Assembly (NCBI RefSeq): GCF_017876625.1
Contig: NZ_JAGIOH010000001.1
Coordinates: forward strand, 4,981,501 to 5,045,500
DNA length: 64,000 nt
Source: Streptomyces syringium
GTDB taxonomy: Bacteria; Actinomycetota; Actinomycetes; Streptomycetales; Streptomycetaceae
Reading direction: 5' to 3'
Translations under genes and position numbers: made by a program
Notes under the pieces: generated by a model
What the model saw: the letters and a program-made list of their open reading frames with translations, nothing else
The model's database searches: none
Told to the model about the DNA's origin: nothing
Part shown: piece by piece, positions 42,359 to 52,924 of the stretch
How the letters are laid out: the number at the start of each line of letters is the position of its first letter
Position numbering within the stretch: the stretch's first letter is position 1

Positions 42359-43456
42359 TCAGGTGCGCAGGCGCGCGCAGCCCGCCCGCTCGGCCGCCCC
42401 CTCGACGAGGGCCGGGAAGGCGACGCGCGCGTCGTCGAGCCGGGTGTGGGTGCGGCCCGGGCCGGTGCGCAGGGCGAAGACCGTGGGTCGGCCGGCGCAG
42501 TCGGCGCGCACGAGGGCGCGCGTCGCCTCGATACGGCCGGTGGCCCGCCAGCCGGGCGCGGGCGGCCGGTCGCCCGTGAGGCCGTCGAAGAGGGTGACGA
42601 GCCGGGGGATGCCGATCGCCGCCCACCGGATCGCCGGCCGGCCGTCGGCGGCGGGGACGGCGCAGGTCCGCAGGGTGCCGCGGGAGCCGCCCGCCGCTCT
42701 GGCGGGGCGCCCGGTGCCCTTGGCCTCCCCGGCCGCGAGCGAGGGTATGGCGCAGTCGTCACCCGCCCCCGGGTCCGCGCCCCCGCCCGCGCCGCCCGGT
42801 CCGTCCTCGGCTGTGGCGTGCGGTAACCGCAGGGGTGGTCCGGAAGCGCAACTGCTCACGTTTATCGCTCGATTGGCTATTTCTATCAGCAGTTTTCCGG
42901 TTATCTCCGGTGCCGAGCCCTGGGGGAAGCCGGGGTGGCCGACGCGGGCGGCGGAGCCGGTGAAGGTGCCGGTCAGGGACACGACGGAGGGGCGGCCGCC
43001 CACATCGCAGCTCTCGGGCAGCACCAGCGCGCCGGATCCCGCCGTGGCGAACCCGGGGAGCCCGCCGGGCAGGGCCGTGCCGCCGCCCGCGAACAGCCCG
43101 TCCAGCCAGCTCCGCCGCTGGTCGGCGCCGCGCGGTCCGGTGTCCAGCCGGACCGTGACGCGCTGCCGGTACGCCTCCGGGCCCCGGCCGCCGCGCCAGC
43201 TCAAGGTGCAGTGGCCGCTGGGCCGTCCGGGCGTGGGGGCGCGCTCGTCGGCGGTACGGTGGCGGACGCCGCGCTGGAAGAGGCCGCCGTCCCGTGCATC
43301 CCCGGGCCAGGTGCCCCAGCAGTACCCGGGCGGTGCGATCGGTCTGAACTGCGTCTGCCACAGGGCCACCAGGGCGGCCACCAGGGCCGCGATGGCCAGG
43401 GCCCCGGTGAGCAGCCGTGTCGTGCGCCCGGTGGTCCGTGACGTGCTGTACGGCAT
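42359..43456 (-). CDS. Hypothetical membrane-anchored protein with a TTA codon
   Basis: A 365-residue protein with one N-terminal membrane helix (about 15-34, LLTGALAIAALVAALVALW) and a large outer part, rich in Gly/Ala/Pro with scattered cysteines (YCWGTW, HCTLSW, ESCDVG, SSCASG, RTCAVP, ADCAGR) that may form disulfides. No known family. It holds an in-frame TTA leucine codon (42824-42826), the only one I found by eye in the window. Just before it lies a cluster of four ATA and other rare codons around 42850-42905. TTA codons need the bldA tRNA, so expression may be developmentally controlled. It lies between two paralogous peptidase genes. Confidence 0.7.
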   Translation of the reverse strand: MPYSTSRTTGRTTRLLTGALAIAALVAALVALWQTQFRPIAPPGYCWGTWPGDARDGGLFQRGVRHRTADERAPTPGRPSGHCTLSWRGGRGPEAYRQRVTVRLDTGPRGADQRRSWLDGLFAGGGTALPGGLPGFATAGSGALVLPESCDVGGRPSVVSLTGTFTGSAARVGHPGFPQGSAPEITGKLLIEIANRAINVSSCASGPPLRLPHATAEDGPGGAGGGADPGAGDDCAIPSLAAGEAKGTGRPARAAGGSRGTLRTCAVPAADGRPAIRWAAIGIPRLVTLFDGLTGDRPPAPGWRATGRIEATRALVRADCAGRPTVFALRTGPGRTHTRLDDARVAFPALVEGAAERAGCARLRT

Positions 43457-43577
43457 CTCGTCACCCCGCTCGTCGACTCGCCTGCCCAGTGCGGAACTTC
43501 AGTGCGGGGAATCGTAGTGCGGGCCACTGACATTCGATCCGGTGTGTCCGAAGCGCCGGTGTGATGTGCTATGTGTG

Positions 43578-45089
43578 CTATGAGCAGACCGTGCCGGACG
43601 TGGGCACCGTGCCGTCCAGCAGATACGCGTCGACCACCCTCGTGACGCACGCGTTGCCGCTGTCGTAGGCGCCGTGCCCCTGGCCGCGGAAGGTCATCTC
43701 CACGCCGACGCCCGGGCCCAGTTCGCGCGCCATCTCGTGTGCCCCCTCGTACGGCGTGGCCGGGTCGCCGGTGTTGCCGACGACGAGGACGGGCGCGGAG
43801 CCCTTGGCGCTCACGTCGGGGTTCTGCCAGGTCCCCTTGGCGGGCCAGCCGGTGCACTGGGTGAGGCTCCAGGCCATGAACTCCCCGAAGACCGGGGACG
43901 CCTTGCGGAACTCGGGCACCTTCTCCTCGATCTCGGCGGCCGTGTAGCGCTGCGCGAAGTCGGCGCAGTTGACGGCGGCGAGGGAGGCCTGGAGCGAGCT
44001 GTAGCGGCCGTCCTCGCCCCGGCCGTTCATGGAGTCACCGAGGGCGAGCAGGAGTTTGCCGTCGCCGTTCTCGGCGTCCTCGACGCCTTCGGTGAGGTAG
44101 TCCCAGAAGTCCTTGGAGTACAGCGCCTGGGCGATGCCGCCGGTGGCGAGGGACTCGGTCAGCTCGCGGGTGTCCCCGGCGGGCACCGGATCGCTGTCCA
44201 GGCGCTTGAGCAGATCGGTGATCTGGTCCTCGGTGGGGCAGTTGTCGGAGGTCACCGCGCAGGCGTCCATGTAGTTGCCGAGGGCCAGCTGGAAGCCCTT
44301 GGCCTGGCCGAGGGCGCCCTGCACGGGGTCGTCGGACGGATCCACGACGGCGTCGAGGACGGCCCGGCCGACCTTCTTGGGGAACAAGTGGGCGTAGACC
44401 CCGCCCAGTTCGGTCCCGTACGAGACGCCGAAGTAGTGCAGCTTGTCGTCGCCGAGCACCTGGCGCATCAGGTCCATGTCGCGGGCCGCGTTCTGCGTCC
44501 CGACGTGCGGCAGGATCTTCCCGGAGTTCTTCTCGCAGCCGGAGGCGTATCTCCCGACCCGTTCCACCAGGGCCTTTTCCTCGTCCTTGCCGTCGGGTGT
44601 GCCGTCGGCCGCGTAGTAGACGTCGAGGTCCTTGTCGCCCAGGCAGGTCACCCCGTCGCTGCGGCCGACGCCGCGCGGGTCGAAGCTCACCAGGTCGTAG
44701 CGGGTGCGCAGCGTCTTGTAGTCGTCGGCGAAGGCCGGGAGGGAGGCGACGCCGGAGCCGCCGGGGCCGCCGAAGTTGAAGACGAGCGAGCCGATGCGGC
44801 GGGCCCGGTCGGTGGCCTTGGCGCGGATCATGGCGATGCCGAGGCTGCCCCTGTCGGGGCGGCCGTAGTCCAGGGGAGCGCGCAGCGTCGCGCACTCCCA
44901 GTCGGGGCCCGGCGCCTTGCCGGTGCCCTGGCTGGTGCTGGGCGCCGGGCAGGTCTTCCAGTCCAGCCGCTGCCCGGCCGACGCGGACGCGGCTTCCGCA
45001 CGGTCGGCGCCGCCGCCGTCGCAGCCGGTCACCACGCCCGTCAGGAGTACCGCGCAGAGCAGGGCGCCGGCCCTCAGCGGTCTGGACAC
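43578..45089 (-). CDS. Tripeptidyl-aminopeptidase-like lipoprotein, paralogue
   Basis: A 503-residue secreted lipoprotein (lipobox VVTGC, C23) of the same type as the protein at 40728-42266, with the same blocks: FNFGGPGGSG, GVSYGTELGGVYAHLFPKKVGR, GNTGDPATPYEGA and GQGHGAYDSGNAC. The catalytic Ser, Asp and His are all present. Identity between the paralogues is high in the core and low in the N-terminal 60 and middle residues (GRYASGCEKNSG versus the other copy). GTG start. A 120-nt gap leads to the TTA-containing gene on the same strand. Confidence 0.9.
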   Translation of the reverse strand: MSRPLRAGALLCAVLLTGVVTGCDGGGADRAEAASASAGQRLDWKTCPAPSTSQGTGKAPGPDWECATLRAPLDYGRPDRGSLGIAMIRAKATDRARRIGSLVFNFGGPGGSGVASLPAFADDYKTLRTRYDLVSFDPRGVGRSDGVTCLGDKDLDVYYAADGTPDGKDEEKALVERVGRYASGCEKNSGKILPHVGTQNAARDMDLMRQVLGDDKLHYFGVSYGTELGGVYAHLFPKKVGRAVLDAVVDPSDDPVQGALGQAKGFQLALGNYMDACAVTSDNCPTEDQITDLLKRLDSDPVPAGDTRELTESLATGGIAQALYSKDFWDYLTEGVEDAENGDGKLLLALGDSMNGRGEDGRYSSLQASLAAVNCADFAQRYTAAEIEEKVPEFRKASPVFGEFMAWSLTQCTGWPAKGTWQNPDVSAKGSAPVLVVGNTGDPATPYEGAHEMARELGPGVGVEMTFRGQGHGAYDSGNACVTRVVDAYLLDGTVPTSGTVCS

Positions 45090-45228
45090 GGTGGCACTCC
45101 CGGAGCTCGGGGGAAGCGGGTGCTTCCATCCTCCGGCCGGGGGTGAGAGGGGCGCGCGGCGTGCGGGGCGTACGGGTTAGCCGTGTCCGGCGGGTAGTCC
45201 TGCCGACGGCTGCTCGTCCTGCCGGCTG

Positions 45229-45281
45229 CGGGCCGTCTTGCCGCCTGCGGCGGCGGGCGCCCTGCGGGCACGTCCTCAAAC
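45229..45281. repeat. Dispersed repeat element, copy B
   Basis: Read on the minus strand, 45279-45231 matches 19239-19288 with three differences in 50 nt (TTGAGGAC, CCCGCAGGGCG, CCGCCGCAGGCGGCAA). Next to it, CCGGCTG-GGCT-CAGCCGG (about 45291-45310) is a hairpin that may end the mod operon transcript. Confidence 0.8.
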
Positions 45282-45344
45282 GCCGCTTGTTCCGGCTGGG
45301 CTCAGCCGGCAGGGGTGCGGGGCGTACGGCCTCGGCTGCCGCCG

Positions 45345-47284
<1,940 letters not shown>

Positions 47285-47288
<4 letters not shown>

Positions 47289-48073
47289 GGTTGCTGGAAT
47301 CCCGCTGCCCGCAGCAGCTTCTGTGCCTCGTCCGAGGCCAGCCACTTCACGAAGTCACCGGCCTGCCCGGCGCTCTTGGAGCCCTTGAGGGTGGCGGCGG
47401 GGTAGGAGGCGACCGCGTTCTGCGCGTCGGGGACGGTGACGGTGGTGATCTTGTCCTTGGCCGAGGCCGCGTCGGTGAGGTACACGATCCCGGCGTCGGC
47501 CTCGCCGAGCGTGACCTTGCTGAGCACCGCCCGGACGTTCGGCTCCTCGGAGACCGGCTTCACCGTGACGTGCTGCTGGTCGAGGACCTTGCGGCTGTAG
47601 CGGCCCACGGGCACCTCGGGAGCGGCCAGGACGACCTTGAGATCGCTCTTGGCGAGGTCCGCGAGCCCCTTGACGTTCTTCGGGTTGCCCTTGGCGGTGG
47701 CGATCGTGAGCCGGTTCTTCGCGATGACGGTGGGGGCGCCGGTGTCGGCCTTGAGACCGTCCATGGTCTTGGTGTCGGCGGTGACGAGCGCGTCGGCGGG
47801 CACGCCCTGGCGCACCTGCGCCGCCAGCTCCTGGGACCCGGCGAAGGAGAACCGCACCCTCGTGCCCGGGTGCCCCTTCTCGTATGCGGCCCCGGCCTTC
47901 TTGAAGACATCGGTGAGGGAGGCGGCGGCGAGCACGGTCAGCGTGGCCGGCTTCTTCTCGCCGTTGCCCTTGTCGTTGTTCTTGTCGCCGCTGCCGCAGG
48001 CGGTGACCAGAGGGACGAGCAGTGCACCGGCCAGAACGGGCAGGGCGGCGCGGCGTACGAAACTGCGGTGCAT
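47285..48073 (-). CDS. modA: Molybdate-binding lipoprotein ModA
   Basis: A 262-residue extracellular binding protein (lipobox LVTAC, C26). ModA signatures: LTVLAAASLTDVFKK, FSFAGSQELAAQVRQGVPAD and ALVTADTKTMDGL, with binding-site residues in GSQ and later VRAVLSKVTLGEADAGIVYLTDA. It captures molybdate/tungstate for ModBC. ATG 48073 follows GGAG at 6 nt; the longer in-frame start has no signal-peptide logic. It lies 25 nt after the regulator gene on the same strand. Confidence 0.93.
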
Positions 48074-48098
48074 CGGGGTCTCCAGACGGGCCGGGCGG

Positions 48099-48506
48099 TC
48101 AGACGCGGTCGATGTGCACATTGGTGGCCTTCACCCTGGCCACGGCCTCCATGCCGACGACGAGCCCCAGCTCCTCCACGGCCTCGCGCGTCAGGAGCGA
48201 GACGAGGCGGTGCGGTCCGGCCTGGACCTCGACCTGCGCGGCGACGTCGCCGAGCTTGACGGCGGTGATGATGCCGGGAAAGGCGTTACGGGCGGTGGTG
48301 TACGTCCCGTCGTCGCCCTCGGCGCTGTGCGTTTGCGCTTCGGCGGCGAGCGCGACGGAGAAGGCGGCGAGGTCGGGGCCGTCGATGATCCGCTTGCCCG
48401 CGTCGTCCCTCCGGGTGGGAATCCGCCCGGCGTCGGCCCAGCGCCGGACGGTATCGGAACTGACGCCGAGGAGCCGGGCCGCCCGCCCGATGGTGTATGA
48501 CCGCAT
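48099..48506 (-). CDS. MerR-type HTH/TOBE molybdate-responsive regulator
   Basis: A 135-residue protein: an excisionase/MerR-like winged HTH (1-50, SYTIGRAARLLGVSSDTVRRWADAGR) joined to a TOBE domain (about 68-135, RNAFPGIITAVKLGDVAAQVEV) that in related proteins binds molybdate. It probably senses molybdate and controls the mod operon it heads. ATG 48506 is chosen since homology starts MRSYTIG. There is no ribosome site, and the start codon sits inside a CATAC/GTATG inverted repeat that may be its own operator. Confidence 0.88.
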   Translation of the reverse strand: MRSYTIGRAARLLGVSSDTVRRWADAGRIPTRRDDAGKRIIDGPDLAAFSVALAAEAQTHSAEGDDGTYTTARNAFPGIITAVKLGDVAAQVEVQAGPHRLVSLLTREAVEELGLVVGMEAVARVKATNVHIDRV

Positions 48507-48521
48507 ACGCGGCACGGTATG
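48504..48521 (-). promoter_or_regulatory. Possible operator at regulator start
   Basis: CATAC (48504-48508) and GTATG (48517-48521), inverted with an 8-nt gap, overlap the regulator's ATG. Symmetry and position fit autoregulation; short arms keep confidence low. Confidence 0.35.
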
Positions 48522-48873
48522 GCCATGCAGCCCGCAGATGCAAGGTGGTTTTTGTCGTTTGCCTGGCAGATGCGGTGCCCTGGCCTGGGCGGGTTGGCGT
48601 TGTCCGTGCCCTCGGGCCCCGCGTCGGCTGCGGTACGTGTGCCCTCAATCGCCGGGCGGGCTTGATCGGGCGGCTGTGGCCTGGGCCCGGCCACACGGCA
48701 CGGGCGGCGACCTGGGGCTGTGGCCCCGGCAGTGGGCGGGCGCGCCTGGCCCTGCGCAGGGCCAGCGGCCGGGGCTGGCTCACAGGAGTCGGGGGTCAGG
48801 GCCAGGGGCAGAGGTCTCGCCTGGCTCGGCGGGCGCGGCGGCGCGACGCAGTCGGTGCGCGCCGTACCCCCCG

Positions 48874-49266
48874 CCCGCAGGGCGCCCGTGGGGGTCGCGG
48901 CCTGTACGCGCCCGTAGGACGAAGCCCTCCGGCGTGACGCCCCGCATCCGCCCGTAGGGCGACCGTCGATGTGCCGGCCCGCACCCGACCAGCAGGCCGG
49001 CACTCCGTGGCCGGGGCCGACGCTCAAGGCCGGGGGCCAACCCCCAAGGGCGTCTCTCCCGCCCGCCCGCAGGGTGCGCAAGCACCCCGCCGCCAACGCG
49101 ACGGGCCCCGCCCGCAGGGCGCCAACGCCGTCGGGGTCGCGGCCTGCACGCGCCCGTAGGACGAAGCCCTCCGGCGTGGTGGCCCGCGACCGCCCGCAGG
49201 GTGCAAACGCCCCGCCATCGGCGTGACAGCCCCCGCCCGCCGGGCGCCGGCGACCCCGCCCGCAGG
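48874..49266. repeat. Degenerate series of short palindromes
   Basis: The core CCCG(C/T)AGG occurs at 48874, 48911, 48951, 49066, 49111, 49153, 49193 and 49259, plus CCCGCCGGG at 49235. Most steps are 37-45 bp, but one is 115 and one 24. The intervening sequences differ, except where 48891-48936 is repeated at 49133-49178. Confidence 0.75.
48891..49178. repeat. 46-bp direct repeat, two copies
   Basis: 48891-48936 and 49133-49178 are identical except for one T/C, 242 bp apart (both contain CCCGTAGGACGAAGCCCTCC). Confidence 0.85.
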
Positions 49267-49336
49267 GCGACCCCTGGGTGGCCGGGCCGCACTCGGCCAA
49301 CAGGCCGCCACCCCCCGTGGCAGGGGCAGCAGCCTG

Positions 49337-52108
49337 CTAAATCGCTCCCTTGCGGGTCAGATGCGAGAACGACACCCACCCCGGCAGCACCGGCAGCCAC
49401 AGCGTCATCAAGCGGAACAGCAGTACCGCCGGGGCCGCCTGTTCCGCCGGGAGGCCGGCGAAGGTCAGGGCGCCGGTGAGGGCGAATTCCACCGCGCCGA
49501 CGCCGCCGGGGGTCGGGGCCGCCGAGCCCAGGGCGTTGGCCGTCAGGAAGACCACCGCGATGCTCGCGTAGCTCAGCTCGCCGCCGAAGGCGCGGATCGA
49601 GGCGTCCAGGCACATCACGTTCGCCGCCGTCAGCAGCAGCATGCCGCCGATGCCGGAGGCGAGCTTCTGCGGGCGCTGGAGCACGTCCAGCATGCGCGGT
49701 ACGACGCCCGCGAACAGCGACCGCACCCGCGTCGCCACGAACTTCCGCAGCACCGGGATCGCGGCCACGACGAGCACCAGCACCGCCGCCGTCAGCAGCC
49801 CGCCGATGACCGTCCGGGAGGGGCCGATCGACGAGCTCCGCTCGGTGCCGGTCACATAGCCGAAGGACAGCAGCAGCATGATGTGGCAGGCCAGGCCGAA
49901 GAGCTGGGACGCGCCGACGCTCGCCACGGCCAGGCCCGGGCGGACGCCCGCGCGCTGCAGGAAGCGGGTGTTCAGGGCCACGCCGCCGACCGCCGCCGGG
50001 GCGACGAGCTTCACGAAGGAGCCCGCGACCTGCGCGAGGACCGTCCGCCCGAACTTCACCTTCTCCGGGACGAAGCCCAGCAGGCTCAGCGCCGCGGCGA
50101 CGTAGGTGAGGGCCTGGAAGCCCACCGCGACCGCCACCCACGCCCAGTTGGCCTTGTCGACGAGATCGCCGAACTGGATGTGCGTGAGCTGGGAGAGCAG
50201 GAAGTACGCGGCGAACGCGCCCGCCACGAAGGTGACCAGGGTGCGCGGCTTGATCCGCTCCAGGCGCACGGGCTCTATCGGCGCCTGCGGCCGGATCAGC
50301 AGCACCTGTTGGCGGATCTGCGCGAGCAGGTCCTCCTCGCGGGCCTCCTCCAGCGCCTCGCCGATCGCCTTCTTCTCCGCCTGCCGCTCGGCCTTGAGCG
50401 CCTTGCGGCCCGCGCTCTCGGACTCGGCGGGCTCGGCCTCGGCCCCGTTCGCGGCGTTCTCCTTGGCGGCGCGCGCCGCCTCCAGGACCTTCTCGCGTTC
50501 CCGCTGGGCGCGCTCGCGCGCCAGCTGCCGCAAGGTGGCGCGGCTGACGCGGGTGAGGGCGAGCGGCTGGAGCAGCGGCAGGCTGTTCGCGACGGCGTCC
50601 GGCCCGAGGACGGCCACGCCCGCGGCCACCGCCCGCTCGGCGCCGACCCGCAGGCCGAGCGTGACGAGCAGCTGTGCCACGTCCATCCGCAGCACCACGT
50701 CGCCGGCGGCGATCTCGCCGCCGCGCAGGTCGGTCAGGACGACGTTGCCGGAACGATCCACCAGCAGGGCGTCACCGTCCAGGCGCCGGTGCGCGATCCG
50801 CCTCGACTGCAGCGCCCGGACCTGACGCCAGGCCCCGGCCATCAGTTCGTCGGTGATCTCCTCGGCCGGGATGGCGTCGAGGGTGCGGCCGCCGATGTGC
50901 TCGTAGACGAGCATCACGGCGTCCGGGCCGAGTTCGGAGGTGGCGATGAGCTTGGGGGCGTTGGCGCCGGCGGCGATGGCCGCGTAGGCGAGCAGCGCCT
51001 CCTGTTCGAGGGCCTGGCGCAGGGTCTGGAGGCTGCGGCGCTGGTTGATGCCGCGCACCGCGAGCCGCCGCCACAGGCGGTAGAAGAAGCCCTGCGCCTG
51101 CTGCTCGCGGTCGACGACCGTGACGTCGAGGGGCGGGCCGTCCTCCAGGGTGACGATGTAGCGGCGCCCCCGGTCGTGGTGGCGGTCCGGCTCGGTGTCC
51201 GCCGGGTCCTCCGAGCGCAGCGCGGTGACCGGCTTGAAGCCGACGCGGCGCAGCCCGGCGAGGAGGTTCTGGCCGGTGGGGCGGACGTTCGGTGAGCCGA
51301 CGGCGTAGAGCGTGCCGTAGGCGACGGTCCAGCCGATCAGCACGGTGGTGACGATCGAGAACGGCGTGGTGTAGCCGTTGACCAGCACCGCGAAGGCGTC
51401 CAGCAGCAGCACGGCCCACATCGCGACCCGCCAGCGCGGCCGGCGGGACATCCCGACGGCCGTCATATAGGCGATCACGGGGGCCAGATAGCCGTGCACG
51501 GGGTCGGTGAGGCCGCCGGTGGGGGCGGCGCGGGTGAGGGCCGCGCGGATGGTCTCCGGGGCGGTCTCGGCGACCCACAGGTCGGTCGCGAGGGAGACGC
51601 CGTGCGCGAGGACGGCCGCGAGGACGCCGTCGGCGATGCGCAGTCCGTCCCGTTTGATGAGTCGTTCGATGGCGAAGGCCACCGGGACGATGAAGATGGC
51701 GATGTTGGCGGCGAGCCCCGCGAAGTTCGCCAGCAGCTGCGGTGCCCGGCCCGTGCTGTCGCCGATGTCCTTCGACAGGCCGGCGGTGGTGCCGTGGGCG
51801 AAGGCGGCGAGGGCGAGCACCAGGGCGATGCCGAGGATGCCGAGGAAGAGCCGGACCAGGTCGGCGGGCCGGTGCACACGGGCGGGCAGCAGCGGTTCGT
51901 CGCCGGAGACCTGGTCGATGTGCGCCTCGCAGCCGCGGCCGGTCTCGCCGCTCTCGCAGCCGTAGGGGCCGGAGGGCGGCGTTTTGCCGAGGCTCACGCC
52001 GGGGCGGTCACCCGGGTCGCCGCCGTGGCGGGGCAGCTCTTTGGGGGCGCGGGCCCCCTCGGGAGGCTGCGCGCCCTGCTCGTCCGTCTCTTCTTGGTCT
52101 CGTATCAC
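49337..52108 (-). CDS. Kinase-like/YbhN flippase-type membrane protein
   Basis: A 923-residue fusion. Residues 1-80 are cytoplasmic; about 85-250 hold several helices. About 265-530 resembles a degenerate protein-kinase/AarF fold (MLVYEHIGGRTLD, then AHRRLDGDALLVDRSG and LTDLRGG in place of HRD and DFG). About 535-600 is charged coiled coil. The last 310 residues are the lysylphosphatidylglycerol synthase TM/YbhN region (FVAGAFAAYFLLSQLTHIQF, PTPGGVGAVEFALTGAL). The C-terminal half probably flips or moves a lipid; the kinase-like part may regulate it. GTG 52108 is chosen with a weak ribosome site; an ATG at 52159 is possible. Confidence 0.82.
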   Translation of the reverse strand: MIRDQEETDEQGAQPPEGARAPKELPRHGGDPGDRPGVSLGKTPPSGPYGCESGETGRGCEAHIDQVSGDEPLLPARVHRPADLVRLFLGILGIALVLALAAFAHGTTAGLSKDIGDSTGRAPQLLANFAGLAANIAIFIVPVAFAIERLIKRDGLRIADGVLAAVLAHGVSLATDLWVAETAPETIRAALTRAAPTGGLTDPVHGYLAPVIAYMTAVGMSRRPRWRVAMWAVLLLDAFAVLVNGYTTPFSIVTTVLIGWTVAYGTLYAVGSPNVRPTGQNLLAGLRRVGFKPVTALRSEDPADTEPDRHHDRGRRYIVTLEDGPPLDVTVVDREQQAQGFFYRLWRRLAVRGINQRRSLQTLRQALEQEALLAYAAIAAGANAPKLIATSELGPDAVMLVYEHIGGRTLDAIPAEEITDELMAGAWRQVRALQSRRIAHRRLDGDALLVDRSGNVVLTDLRGGEIAAGDVVLRMDVAQLLVTLGLRVGAERAVAAGVAVLGPDAVANSLPLLQPLALTRVSRATLRQLARERAQREREKVLEAARAAKENAANGAEAEPAESESAGRKALKAERQAEKKAIGEALEEAREEDLLAQIRQQVLLIRPQAPIEPVRLERIKPRTLVTFVAGAFAAYFLLSQLTHIQFGDLVDKANWAWVAVAVGFQALTYVAAALSLLGFVPEKVKFGRTVLAQVAGSFVKLVAPAAVGGVALNTRFLQRAGVRPGLAVASVGASQLFGLACHIMLLLSFGYVTGTERSSSIGPSRTVIGGLLTAAVLVLVVAAIPVLRKFVATRVRSLFAGVVPRMLDVLQRPQKLASGIGGMLLLTAANVMCLDASIRAFGGELSYASIAVVFLTANALGSAAPTPGGVGAVEFALTGALTFAGLPAEQAAPAVLLFRLMTLWLPVLPGWVSFSHLTRKGAI

Positions 52109-52289
52109 CAGTTCACCGCCCGGAAGATGGTGGCATGACCCCGCCGGGCAAGGGGGCATCAGGGTGCATTTCGGGGGCGCGGACTCCGGATCGTACGCCC
52201 TGTAGTGCAAAGACGCACTCTCGGTGATCTTGTGGGGTCCGCGCAAGAGGGCCCCGGCGTTGTCGGTGCGGTGCGGCAGTATGGACCGG

Positions 52290-52685
52290 ATGAGCGAGGA
52301 CGTGACGACGGACCACGGGCCGGCCGCCGGGCTTCCCGAGTACGCGGAGCGGGTGCTGGCCGTCGCCGAGCTGATCCCGCCCGGCCGGGTGATGACCTAC
52401 GGGGACGTCGCCGAGTGGCTCGGGGAGGGCGGGCCCCGGCAGGTGGGGCGTGTCATGGCGCTCTACGGCGGGCCGGTGCCCTGGTGGCGGGTGGTCCGCG
52501 CGGACGGCGCGCTGCTGCCCGGCCACGAGCTGCGCGCCCTGGACCACTACCGCGACGAAGGCACCCCGCTGCGGGAGGCCGGCCGCGGCGCCGACGGCCA
52601 TCTGCCCCGGCTCGACATGCGACGGGCCCGCTGGGACGGCACCGGCGCCGACGACGCCGCGCCGGGTGTGAATCCGCACACCTGA
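52290..52685 (+). CDS. Alkyltransferase-like protein (ATL)
   Basis: A 131-residue protein with the DNA-binding domain of O6-alkylguanine methyltransferases. YAERVLAVAELIPPGRVMTYGDVAEWL is the family start and GRVMALYGGPVPWWRVVRADG the active-site region, where the methyl-accepting Cys of PCHR is replaced by Trp (PWWR). It should therefore bind alkylated guanine and flag it for nucleotide-excision repair, without removing the alkyl group. ATG 52281 is an alternative start; neither has a ribosome site. Recalled neighbour of adnAB in mycobacteria (Rv3204) as well. Confidence 0.88.
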   Translation: MSEDVTTDHGPAAGLPEYAERVLAVAELIPPGRVMTYGDVAEWLGEGGPRQVGRVMALYGGPVPWWRVVRADGALLPGHELRALDHYRDEGTPLREAGRGADGHLPRLDMRRARWDGTGADDAAPGVNPHT

Positions 52686-52924
52686 CGGCCCCGCCCGTCC
52701 GGGCACCGCCCGACCCCGCCGGAGCCCGTGACGCCTGGGCGTAATCCGAACGGATGAGGTGGCTGCGGCGGCTCGGCGGCACCCGGGACGCCCTGCGCCC
52801 GGGGTGCCTCCTGGCGTAGCGTCGGGGGCCGCCCTCCGTCGTCTGCCCCGCCTCACCCCCAGGCCGCTTCCCGGCCCGTACGGCCGTACGTCACCCCGCA
52901 CCTCCACCAGGACCGGCAACCCAC

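Larger units (their letters stand above)
48522..49336. other. Repeat-rich intergenic region
   Basis: About 815 bp between the mod regulator (reading left) and the membrane protein gene ending at 49337. Long frames exist but have no ribosome sites, family matches or normal amino-acid composition, so I call no gene. It contains CCCTCAATCGCCGGGCGGGC near 48642, akin to the element at 19172. It also holds a series of CCCGCAGGG/CCCGTAGG short palindromes and a 46-bp direct repeat. Confidence 0.7.

Noticed and set aside
42359..43456. Frameshifted fragment between the peptidases
   Set aside because: One continuous frame with a membrane helix and paired cysteines; odd codons alone do not make it broken.
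48874..49266. CRISPR array
   Set aside because: Repeats are about 8-13 nt, differ from copy to copy, the spacing varies (24 to 115 bp) and no cas genes are nearby.
48191..49300. Minus-strand coding frames in the repeat region
   Set aside because: Low-complexity Arg/Pro/Ala sequence with repeated units and no start signals; the DNA repeats explain the pattern.
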